The notes beneath the pieces are model-generated. The model was given only the letters and a program-made list of their open reading frames with translations. It had not been told where the DNA came from and ran no database searches. The translations under genes were made by a program, and so were the position numbers. A DNA stretch of 33,842 nt from NCBI GenBank assembly GCA_900548625.1, contig URLO01000018.1, forward strand, positions 1 to 33,842, read 5' to 3'. The number at the start of each line of letters is the position of its first letter. Within the stretch, counting starts at the first letter, position 1. The DNA is from an uncultured Eubacteriales bacterium. Its GTDB lineage: Bacteria; Bacillota; Clostridia; Oscillospirales; Oscillospiraceae. Below, piece after piece: positions 1 through 5,983 of the stretch.

Positions 1-73
1 CCATTTACTCACCCATTTACTCACCCATTTGTCCCGGTTAACCCATTTTTAGCCCTTATAAAATGGGTTAACC
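1..73. repeat. 12-bp tandem repeat (cut by window edge) plus perfect 14-bp inverted repeat
   Basis: Positions 1-12 and 13-24 are identical copies of CCATTTACTCAC, and 25-35 begins a third, diverged copy. The array may continue to the left of the window. Immediately after it, 36-49 (GGTTAACCCATTTT) and 60-73 are perfect inverted repeats around a 10-nt loop, and they carry the same CCCATTT core. The rest of 74-132 shows nothing recognisable. The block lies just beyond the terminator of rpsI. Its function is unknown; protein-binding iterons or the end of a mobile element are both possible. Confidence 0.7.
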
Positions 74-132
74 GAGGCCACAAACGGTCAAAAACAGCGA
101 AAAGCTCCAAAATCCATCAGACGAAAAGGGTA

Positions 133-171
133 TAAGAAAACCCCGGAAAATGCCGATTTTCCGGGGTTTTT
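133..171 (-). terminator. Intrinsic terminator of rplM-rpsI (bidirectional)
   Basis: An 11-bp perfect stem (141-151 with 156-166, CCCCGGAAAAT arm) closes a GCCG/CGGC tetraloop. It is followed on the minus strand by TTTTCTT and on the plus strand by TTTTT. It lies 30 nt past the rpsI stop and should end the ribosomal protein transcript. It could also stop transcription arriving from the left. Confidence 0.92.
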
Positions 172-200
172 GAGCTTTTGAGTTGTAAATTTGTGTCCGA

Positions 201-605
201 TCAGCGCTTGCTGAACTGCGGAGCGCGGCGGGCGGCTTTGAGGCCGTACTTCTTTCTTTCCTTCATTCTCGGGTCGCGGGTCAGGAAACCGGCGGCCTTC
301 AGAGCGGCGCGATATTCGGGGTTGACGCCCAGCAGCGCGCGGGCGACGCCGTGACGGATGGCGCCGGCCTGGCCGGAGACGCCGCCGCCTTCGACGGTGC
401 AGACGAGGTCGACCTTGCCGACCAGATCGAGCACGGTCAGGGGCTGACGAACGACCATCTTCAGGGTATCGAGGCCGAAGTAATCGTCGATGTCACGACC
501 GTTGATGATGATGGAGCCGGTGCCCTCCTGATACAGGCGGACGCGGGCGATGGAGGACTTACGACGGCCGGTGCCGTACTGATACTGTCTCTTGCTCTCG
601 TACAT
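201..605 (-). CDS. rpsI: 30S ribosomal protein S9
   Basis: This is the small-subunit ribosomal protein uS9. Its C-terminal tail reaches toward the P-site tRNA. The 134-residue product has the family's GTGRRKSSIARV start, the GQAGAIRHGVARAL core and the conserved ...RRAPQFSKR end; the length is normal. ATG at 605 is preceded by GGAGG about 9 nt upstream. It is the second gene of the rplM-rpsI pair, 17 nt after rplM, and is followed by a strong terminator. The 3' end of rpsI is a known integration site for some conjugative elements in Firmicutes, which matters because of the repeats at the left edge. The reading frame here is intact. Confidence 0.98.
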   Translation of the reverse strand: MYESKRQYQYGTGRRKSSIARVRLYQEGTGSIIINGRDIDDYFGLDTLKMVVRQPLTVLDLVGKVDLVCTVEGGGVSGQAGAIRHGVARALLGVNPEYRAALKAAGFLTRDPRMKERKKYGLKAARRAPQFSKR

Positions 606-622
606 AGTCTGTTACCTCCTGA

Positions 623-1051
623 TTAGTCCAAAGTCCATGCTTCGGGCTTCTGTGCGGCGTGGTTGTGCTCGGCACCCTTGTACAGATGCAGACGGGTCAG
701 AGCATTTCTGCCGATGGCGTTCTTGGGAAGCATGCCCTTGACGGCCAGCTCCATCGCGAACTCAGGGCGCTCAGCCATGAGCTTGTTGTACTTGACTTCC
801 TTCAGGTTGCCGATCCAGCCGGTGTGATGGTAGTAGGTCTTCTGATTGAGCTTGTTGCCGGTCAGAACAGCCTTGTCCACGTTGACGATCACGACGAAGT
901 CACCGCAATCAACGTTGGGCGTGAAGTCGACTTTATGCTTGCCGCGCAGCAGTCTGGCGGCGGTCACAGCGGTGCGGCCCAGGGGCTTGCCGGCTGCGTC
1001 GAGAACGTACCATTTTCTCTGGACATTCTCCTTTTTCACCATAGTGGTCAT
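623..1051 (-). CDS. rplM: 50S ribosomal protein L13
   Basis: This is large-subunit ribosomal protein uL13, an early assembly protein that binds 23S rRNA. The product is 142 residues, the usual length. Family signatures seen are the N-terminal RKWYVLDAAGKPLGR, the VDFTPNVDCGDFVVIVN segment and KGMLPKNAIGR. ATG at 1051 was chosen because GGAGGAAACGAC sits directly upstream; the frame stays open further upstream, but those extra 23 residues do not look like L13. It is first in the rplM-rpsI operon, behind a consensus promoter and a structured leader of about 160 nt, which suggests autoregulation. Confidence 0.97.
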   Translation of the reverse strand: MTTMVKKENVQRKWYVLDAAGKPLGRTAVTAARLLRGKHKVDFTPNVDCGDFVVIVNVDKAVLTGNKLNQKTYYHHTGWIGNLKEVKYNKLMAERPEFAMELAVKGMLPKNAIGRNALTRLHLYKGAEHNHAAQKPEAWTLD

Positions 1052-1212
1052 GTCGTTTCCTCCATTTTGTTTGGATCGGCGCCGTACAATTCCAGCACGC
1101 TGATTGCGAAAAACAAGCATCGCACTGGAATTGCGCGGAACCGTTCCGTCTTGATTTTATCATAATTTCTTTGACAAAACTGCGGCAGGGACATAAAATA
1201 TCTCCAAGCGCG
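1052..1212 (-). promoter_or_regulatory. Candidate L13 leader (5' UTR of rplM) with long hairpin
   Basis: The predicted rplM transcript starts near 1212 and has an untranslated leader of about 160 nt. Inside it, CAATTCCAG arms at 1125-1133 and 1087-1095 pair perfectly over 9 bp and enclose a partly paired 29-nt insert. A smaller GGAAC/GTTCC palindrome lies at 1137-1147. Firmicutes rplM genes are known to carry an L13-binding leader RNA that lets the protein repress its own operon. Position and a long hairpin just before the ribosome-binding site match, but I could not test the covariance model. Confidence 0.6.
1171..1199 (+). promoter_or_regulatory. Predicted rightward promoter toward the TtcA-like gene
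   Basis: TTGACA at 1171-1176, a 17-nt spacer and TAAAAT at 1194-1199 form a near-consensus sigma-70-type promoter pointing right. Start would be near 1206, about 155 nt before the ATG at 1362. It lies inside the leader of rplM and faces the rplM promoter, so the two transcripts would overlap at their 5' ends. Confidence 0.6.
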
Positions 1213-1219
1213 CCACTAT

Positions 1220-1248
1220 TTTATATCACAACGGTTCCGGAGTGTCAA
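1220..1248 (-). promoter_or_regulatory. rplM-rpsI promoter
   Basis: Read on the minus strand: TTGACA (1243-1248), a 17-nt spacer and TATAAA followed by AT (1220-1225). This is close to perfect consensus, as expected for a ribosomal protein operon. A TCCGGA palindrome (1236-1241) sits in the spacer. Confidence 0.85.
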
Positions 1249-1286
1249 CCGGTTTTTTCGTAAAAATCAAGAAAACGCAGGGTGTA

Positions 1287-1329
1287 CTCCGAAATGCTCC
1301 GGATTGCTCATGAAAGCTCCGGAATGCTC
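1287..1329. repeat. Three CTCCGRAWTGCTC repeats upstream of the TtcA-like gene
   Basis: Related 13-mers occur at 1287-1299 (CTCCGAAATGCTC), 1297-1309 (CTCCGGATTGCTC) and 1317-1329 (CTCCGGAATGCTC), offset by 10 and 20 nt, that is, one and two helical turns. Each of the last two contains the palindrome TCCGGA. They lie between the rplM promoter and the gene at 1362, so they could be regulator sites; no regulator is identifiable. Confidence 0.6.
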
Positions 1330-1361
1330 ATAACGCAAATTATATTTTTGAGGTATCAATC

Positions 1362-2084
1362 ATGCAGAAACTGATGGGGCAGCTTCGCCGCTGCATTGAG
1401 GACTATCATATGATCGAGGAGGGCGACCGCATCGCGGTCGGCGTTTCGGGCGGAAAGGACTCGCTGACGCTTTTATACCTGCTGGCGCAGGTGCGGGAAT
1501 ACTATCCCAAGCGCTTTGCGCTGGAGGCGCTGAGCATCGACATGGGGCTCGGCGGCATGGATTTTTCGCCGGTCGCGGCGCTGTGCGAGCGGCTGGGCGT
1601 GCCGTACTACTGCAAGAAAACGCAGATCGGGACGATCATTTTTGATCACAGAAAAGAGAAAAATCCCTGCTCGATGTGCGCTAAGATGCGCAGAGGCGCA
1701 CTGAACGACCTGCTCGTGGAGCGGGGCTTCAACAAGATCGCGCTCGGGCACCATTTTGACGACGCGGTCGAGACATTCCTGATGAGCCTTTTGTATGAGG
1801 GACGCATCGGCTGCTTTGAGCCGGTGACGTATCTCTCGCGAAGCGGCGTGACGCAGATCCGCCCGATGCTCTACATCGGGGAGAGGGCGGTCGAGCAGTT
1901 TGCGCAGCAGATGCAGCTTCCAGTCGTCCACAACACCTGCCCGGCGGACAAGCACACCAAGCGGCAGGAGGTCAAGGATCTGATCGTACAGCTCCAGACA
2001 CAGTATCCGGATCTCAAGACGAAGGTCTTTGGCGCGATGCAGCGCTACCCGCTGGCCCGGTGGGGGATCGAGACAGAGCGGTAG
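1362..2084 (+). CDS. ttcA: TtcA-like tRNA thiolation PP-loop ATPase
   Basis: This is an ATP-dependent sulfur-insertion enzyme of the TtcA/TilS N-type PP-loop family. TtcA adenylates a tRNA base (cytidine 32 in E. coli) and uses an oxygen-sensitive [4Fe-4S] cluster to make 2-thiocytidine. The product is 240 residues. It shows the PP-loop SGGKDS (29-34), a C-x2-C pair (C103, C106), the GHHFDDAVETFLMSLLYEG segment (about 129-147) and a later cysteine (C193). These match the three cluster ligands of TtcA. It is shorter than E. coli TtcA (about 310 residues), which is common for Clostridia members, so the exact tRNA target is less certain. ATG at 1362 has only a weak GAGGT site. It stands alone between a possible promoter at 1171-1199 and a terminator at 2291-2320. 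Confidence 0.85.
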   Translation: MQKLMGQLRRCIEDYHMIEEGDRIAVGVSGGKDSLTLLYLLAQVREYYPKRFALEALSIDMGLGGMDFSPVAALCERLGVPYYCKKTQIGTIIFDHRKEKNPCSMCAKMRRGALNDLLVERGFNKIALGHHFDDAVETFLMSLLYEGRIGCFEPVTYLSRSGVTQIRPMLYIGERAVEQFAQQMQLPVVHNTCPADKHTKRQEVKDLIVQLQTQYPDLKTKVFGAMQRYPLARWGIETER

Positions 2085-2092
2085 GATCACTA

Positions 2093-2250
2093 ATACTAAA
2101 ACCCGATTAAAATCTTCCATGCTTTCTGGTCTAAATTGCGCCAGAATGCGTTATCTTCCTTGCTGGGCAACCGCCCAGCTGCGTCATCTGCCTTTTCTGG
2201 CACAATTTATCCTCAGAAATCTTTTAAAGATTTCAAACAGGTTTTAGTAT
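2093..2250. repeat. 158-nt imperfect palindrome, MITE-like, with ATACTAAAAC termini
   Basis: The left end (from 2093, ATACTAAAACC) and the right end (to 2250) are inverted copies, and the similarity continues inward through AAATCTT, TTCTG, AAATTG and GCCAGAA blocks. The centre is a perfect 7-bp hairpin (2162-2168 with 2173-2179, GCTGGGC arm). The centre of the hairpin (2170.5) and of the whole element (2171.5) nearly coincide. TA lies on both sides of CTAAAAC...GTTTTAG, compatible with a TA target duplication. No protein is encoded. It fills most of the gap after the TtcA-like gene. It could be a non-autonomous transposon or a large folded RNA. Confidence 0.7.
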
Positions 2251-2290
2251 AAGGAGATTCACACTGGATTCGCGCCGATGGGCGCAAAAT

Positions 2291-2320
2291 GCCGTCCGAC
2301 AATTGCCGGACGGCTTTTTT
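2291..2320 (+). terminator. Intrinsic terminator after the TtcA-like gene
   Basis: GCCGTCCG (2291-2298) pairs with CGGACGGC (2307-2314) and is followed by TTTTTT (2315-2320). It ends rightward transcription just before the convergent phosphatase gene. The other strand has only a weak T-run. Confidence 0.9.
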
Positions 2321-2335
2321 GGCAAGTTCAGTTGG

Positions 2336-3064
2336 TCAGTGGCGCTGGTCGGTCTGCGCGAATGTCTCACAGAAGCGCGCGGCAAACGAGGGCGGCTCGC
2401 CTGCGGCCTCGAGATGCGACAGGTCGCCAAAGCGCGACATGCGGAACACCGCGCGGCCCTCCTCACGCTCCTCGGTCGAGAGGATCGTGACAGAGCTGGG
2501 GAGCGCGACGCTGAAGTGCCACGGGAGCATGGGCGAGCAGTTCATCAGCCGCGAGAGCAGCACGCACTCCACGCCAAAGTGGCAAAAGAGGATCAGATTG
2601 TCCTGACTGGCGTGCTCGGCGCGGTAATACGCGCCGTCGCGGGCGTAGCCGTGGCGCGCGAGGAGCGCGTCAAATTCGGTGACGACCTTTTTGTAGATAT
2701 CTTCGATGCCGCTGCCACGGTAAAGAGGCCCTGTGTACCAGCGCTCCGGGTCATAATAAACGGGGTCGGCTGCCCACAGGCGCGGCAGCATGTCCCACGC
2801 GAGGTTGTGCGGACTGACGGCAGGGTCCATTTTGTAATCATAGCCGAATTCGCGCAGCCACCAGCACTCCTCGGCCGCTGCGCCGACGGCCTTCAGCGTC
2901 AGGGACGCGGTATCCTTCGCCCTGCCAAGCGGAGAAACGTAGTAGTGGGCGGGCGTGACTTTGGAAAGACGGCGGCTGAGCAGCTCCGCCTCACGCCAGC
3001 CCTTTTCCGTCAGAGAATCGATGGTGTAGTCCGGCTCCGCATGTCGGACGATGTAGATGTTCAT
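2336..3064 (-). CDS. Histidine phosphatase family protein
   Basis: This is a member of the phosphoglycerate mutase-like histidine phosphatase superfamily, 242 residues. The N-terminus MNIYIVRHAEPD holds the catalytic RH motif whose His is phosphorylated during the reaction. A second His occurs in the LFCHFGVECVLLSRL segment, where the family's other active-site His is expected. Substrate cannot be told: sugar phosphates, nucleotides or other phosphoesters are all possible. ATG at 3064 was chosen because GGAGG lies 5 nt upstream and the family motif starts there; an earlier in-frame start would add 27 unrelated residues and run into capA. It follows capA by 44 nt on the same strand and is probably co-transcribed. 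Confidence 0.88.
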   Translation of the reverse strand: MNIYIVRHAEPDYTIDSLTEKGWREAELLSRRLSKVTPAHYYVSPLGRAKDTASLTLKAVGAAAEECWWLREFGYDYKMDPAVSPHNLAWDMLPRLWAADPVYYDPERWYTGPLYRGSGIEDIYKKVVTEFDALLARHGYARDGAYYRAEHASQDNLILFCHFGVECVLLSRLMNCSPMLPWHFSVALPSSVTILSTEEREEGRAVFRMSRFGDLSHLEAAGEPPSFAARFCETFAQTDQRH

Positions 3065-3108
3065 AGAAACCTCCATGCGGCAGCGCCGCGGGATCCTGCG
3101 GGGACGGC

Positions 3109-4407
3109 TCAGCGCTCGCCGGTAATCTGCCGGAAAAGCGCCCACATCTGCTCCACGCCGCAGCCGGGGATGTGATGGCGGGCGGCAAGCTCGTCGGTAT
3201 AGTCCGTCAACAGCATGGGGCGGTAGTCAAAGCGGCCGTGCTCGCCGCGGTAGAGCATGACGTTGATCGTCGGCTCCAGCGTGCATTCGGCAACGCGCAC
3301 CGCGCCCTCAGGCGATTTTTCCAGCGTCACGCTGGCAAGCCCGCCGAGCATGTTCTGGGGATCGACCTGATGCGACAGAAAGTTTCCGAGCGAGTAAAAG
3401 ACCGGCATTTGCGCTCCGTCTGCGGCAGTCACGGTCTCAAGCGGCTGCACCACATGCGGATGCGCGCCGATGACCAGCCCGACGCCGTGGTCGGCAAAGA
3501 ACTGCGCCCAGCTTTTCTGATCCGCACTCGGCACATACATGCCCTCCTCGCCCCAGTGAGCAAAGACGATCACAAAATCAGACTGCTCTCTGGCGCGCCC
3601 GATCTCGTCCGCGATCGCATCGCGGCCAGAGAGCGTATCGACCATGTATTTTTTCTGCGGCGCGCCGTAGTTGAGCCCGTAGGTGTAGTTCAGCATGGCG
3701 ATGCGGATGCCGTTTTTCTCCACGACACGAATGCTCTCCGCGTCCTCCGGCGTGTCGTGGATGCCGAGCACCGTCATATCCGGATGCTTGTCGCGCCAGA
3801 AGCGGATGGTATCCAGAATGCCGGTCTCACCCTTGTCGAAGCAGTGGTTGGTGGCGGCGGTCACAACGTCGAACCCCGTCTCCGCCAGTGCGTCGCCGAC
3901 GGCTGTGGGCGAGCCGAAATAGGGATAATTGCTGTACTGCGCCGGGTCCTCGACGTAGATCGTCTCCTGATTGATGCAGGCGATGTCATAGGCTTCGACC
4001 GTTGGGCGGATGTCGGCGTAAAAGGGCGTGAAGTCATATTCGCCGCCCGGAAGCTCCGCCGACCAGTAGACACAGTTGTGGATGAGATTGTCGCCCACCG
4101 CCATCAGCGTGACGTGGCTGGGCTCCGGGTCCGGCTCCGGCTGCGGTTCGGGCTGCGGCTCCGGGGTGAGCGCGCCGAGCGTCTCCGCCTTGGGCGGCTC
4201 CTGCGCGGGCGCAGGAGCCGGCTGGATGACGGCTGCGGGCACGGTGAGGGCCGCCGCGTTCTGAATGACCTTGTTTCTCCAGTAGGCGGCGGCGCGGTAT
4301 ACGGCAAAGCCGCCTGCCGCGAGCGCCGCCAGAAGCAGCGCGATCAGCACCCACCCGAGCACCGCTCCGCGCCGTTTGTCTGTTCGCTCTCTGCGTCCTC
4401 TTGCCAT
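3109..4407 (-). CDS. CapA family membrane-anchored metallophosphatase-like protein
   Basis: The 432-residue product has a positively charged N-terminus, one membrane segment (about 16-37), a Pro/Glu-rich linker (PEPQPEP-type repeats, about 75-95) and a CapA-like domain. The domain starts at VTLMAVGDNLIHN and continues with a TNHCFDKG motif, the FAHWGEE segment and the GAHPHVVQPLE motif. These are hallmark metal-binding positions of the PGA_cap fold, related to calcineurin-like phosphoesterases. CapA of Bacillus takes part in poly-gamma-glutamate export, but no capB or capC genes are nearby, so a capsule role is not supported. It is predicted to act outside the membrane. ATG at 4407 follows GGAGGTG. 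The gene has its own promoter (4437-4465) and is followed by the histidine phosphatase. Confidence 0.88.
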   Translation of the reverse strand: MARGRRERTDKRRGAVLGWVLIALLLAALAAGGFAVYRAAAYWRNKVIQNAAALTVPAAVIQPAPAPAQEPPKAETLGALTPEPQPEPQPEPDPEPSHVTLMAVGDNLIHNCVYWSAELPGGEYDFTPFYADIRPTVEAYDIACINQETIYVEDPAQYSNYPYFGSPTAVGDALAETGFDVVTAATNHCFDKGETGILDTIRFWRDKHPDMTVLGIHDTPEDAESIRVVEKNGIRIAMLNYTYGLNYGAPQKKYMVDTLSGRDAIADEIGRAREQSDFVIVFAHWGEEGMYVPSADQKSWAQFFADHGVGLVIGAHPHVVQPLETVTAADGAQMPVFYSLGNFLSHQVDPQNMLGGLASVTLEKSPEGAVRVAECTLEPTINVMLYRGEHGRFDYRPMLLTDYTDELAARHHIPGCGVEQMWALFRQITGER

Positions 4408-4436
4408 AAGCGCACCTCCATGCTGGATTTGATATT

Positions 4437-4465
4437 ATCATAGCGGAAAATGGGGGAGTTTGCAA
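4437..4465 (-). promoter_or_regulatory. Predicted capA promoter
   Basis: Minus strand: TTGCAA (4460-4465), 17-nt spacer, TATGAT (4437-4442). The start would be about 35 nt upstream of the capA ATG. It lies between the M18 aminopeptidase stop and capA, where I see no clear terminator, so read-through from the aminopeptidase may add to expression. Confidence 0.7.
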
Positions 4466-4502
4466 GAGACTGCGCCATATCAGGCGGCAGAAGATGCGGC
4501 TT

Positions 4503-5798
4503 TCAGAGCGTATACGCCGCGCCCTCCGCCGTCAGGCTCCGACCGTAGTACGCCGTCATGGCGCTTACGAGGAAGCCGAGATCGGCGACGGCTGCCGTCT
4601 CATAAGCTGAGTGCATGGCGAGCTGGGCAAGGCCGATGTCCACGGTGTTGAGCGAGACGTGCGCGTTTGCGATGTTGCCGAGCGTCGAGCCGCCGGGGAG
4701 GTCGGAGCGGTTGGCGTAGACCTGGACCGGCACGCCGGCGTCCGCGCAGACGGTGCGGAAGATCGCGCCGGAGACGGCGTCGGTGGTGTAGCGCTGGTTG
4801 GCGTTGAACTTGATGACCACGCCGAGGCCGAGCTGCGGGCAGTTGACGGCGTCGGAGTATTCGGGATGGTTGGGGTGCATGGCATGGGCGTTGTCGGCGG
4901 AGACGAGGAAGCTGCTTGCCACGGCGGTGCGGTACTGCTCCTCCGTTCTGCCGCAGGCGTCGTTGATGCGGTGCAGCACGTCATAGAGGAAGGTCGAGGC
5001 CGCGCCCTGCTTGGTGCCGCTGCCGACCTCCTCGTTGTCAAAGACGCAGCAGACAGGAACGCTGTGGGAATCCTGTGCCGCGAGGAAGCCCTTCATGCAG
5101 CCGAACGCGCATTCCAGATCGTCGAGCTTCGGCGAGGCAATGTATTCGTTCTGCGCGCCGAGCACCGTGCCCTTTTCGCGCAGATAGAGGAACAGATCGT
5201 GGCCGAGAATGTCGTCTGCGTTGACGCCCGCCGCCTCGGCGGCCAGCTTCAGGAAGCTGCCCTTGGCGTCTGCACCGCCGAACAGAGGATAGGTGTCCAC
5301 ATTCGCCAGCAGCTTCACGCCGTCGTTGGCGGCGCGGTTCATGTGGATGGCAACACTCGGGATGATGAGCAGGTCGCGGTCGATGTTCACGAGCTTCGTG
5401 ACGATCTTTCCGCCCTCACGGACGATGAGCCGTCCGGCTGCGGAAAGCGGACGGTCGAACCACGTTGACATCAGCGCGCCGCCGTATTTCTCGGTCGTCA
5501 GCCGAACGTTGTAGGTTCCTGCGGCCTCGGGATTTTCCTTGATCTTGAACGTGGGCGAATCGCTGTGCGCGGCGCTCATCATAAAGCCGGTGAAATCCGT
5601 CTGCGGCACGCGGAAGGCAATGATGGAGGACTCGTTGCGGACGGTGAAGTATTTGCCGCCCGCCGCAAGCTGCCACGCTTCTGTTTCGCGCAGCTCCGTG
5701 TAACCGGCGTCGGCCAGCATGGCGCGGAAATTTGCGATCACATGGAAGCAGCTCGGGCTGTTTTCAATAAAGGTGAGCAGTTCGTTTGCGGTTTTCAT
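4503..5798 (-). CDS. apeB: M18 family aminopeptidase
   Basis: This is a cytoplasmic zinc aminopeptidase of family M18 (aspartyl aminopeptidase/ApeB type), which removes N-terminal, often acidic, residues from peptides. The product is 431 residues, the usual length. Expected metal-site segments are present: AAHSDSPTFK (H78), SPKLDDLE (D226/D227), DNEEVGSG (D254, E256, E257), SADNAHAMHPN (D302) and the late LAMHSAYE (H396). ATG at 5798 is used; an ATG two codons earlier (5804) lies very close to the AAGGA site, so either is possible. It has its own promoter (5858-5886) and a leader hairpin at 5826-5845. It is divergent from an M29 aminopeptidase 185 nt away. Confidence 0.93.
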   Translation of the reverse strand: MKTANELLTFIENSPSCFHVIANFRAMLADAGYTELRETEAWQLAAGGKYFTVRNESSIIAFRVPQTDFTGFMMSAAHSDSPTFKIKENPEAAGTYNVRLTTEKYGGALMSTWFDRPLSAAGRLIVREGGKIVTKLVNIDRDLLIIPSVAIHMNRAANDGVKLLANVDTYPLFGGADAKGSFLKLAAEAAGVNADDILGHDLFLYLREKGTVLGAQNEYIASPKLDDLECAFGCMKGFLAAQDSHSVPVCCVFDNEEVGSGTKQGAASTFLYDVLHRINDACGRTEEQYRTAVASSFLVSADNAHAMHPNHPEYSDAVNCPQLGLGVVIKFNANQRYTTDAVSGAIFRTVCADAGVPVQVYANRSDLPGGSTLGNIANAHVSLNTVDIGLAQLAMHSAYETAAVADLGFLVSAMTAYYGRSLTAEGAAYTL

Positions 5799-5825
5799 AG
5801 ACATCCATTCCTTTTCATTTTCTTT

Positions 5826-5886
5826 TTCGGGCAAAGACGCCCGAACTCCATGCCGTTACCATACCACATCCGGCGGAAGGGCGCAA
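5826..5886 (-). promoter_or_regulatory. M18 aminopeptidase promoter and leader hairpin
   Basis: Minus strand: TTGCGC (5881-5886), 17-nt spacer, TATGGT (5858-5863) preceded by TG. In the short leader, TTCGGGC (5839-5845 read on minus) pairs with GCCCGAA (5826-5832) around a 6-nt loop, about 25 nt before the start codon. No T-run follows, so it is not a terminator. It may simply shield or stabilise the 5' end. Confidence 0.6.
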
Positions 5887-5983
5887 CTGCCCGCAATTGT
5901 GAATTTTTCCGCGGTTGCTTTTCAAACACGGAAAGATGTGCTATGATATTTGGCGTATTCTGATAGAAACGGAGTGATTTTTG

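Noticed and set aside
1..35. CRISPR-like array at the left edge
   Set aside because: The unit is 12 bp and directly tandem, with no spacers; no cas gene is nearby.
1157..1176. A second leftward -10 box (TAAAAT/TATGAT) near 1157-1165
   Set aside because: No -35 box lies at 16-18 nt; the TTGACA-N17-TATAAA set at 1220-1248 is far better.
3109..4407. Poly-gamma-glutamate capsule operon
   Set aside because: Only a CapA-like gene is present; capB, capC and capE-like genes are absent and its neighbours are a phosphatase and an aminopeptidase.
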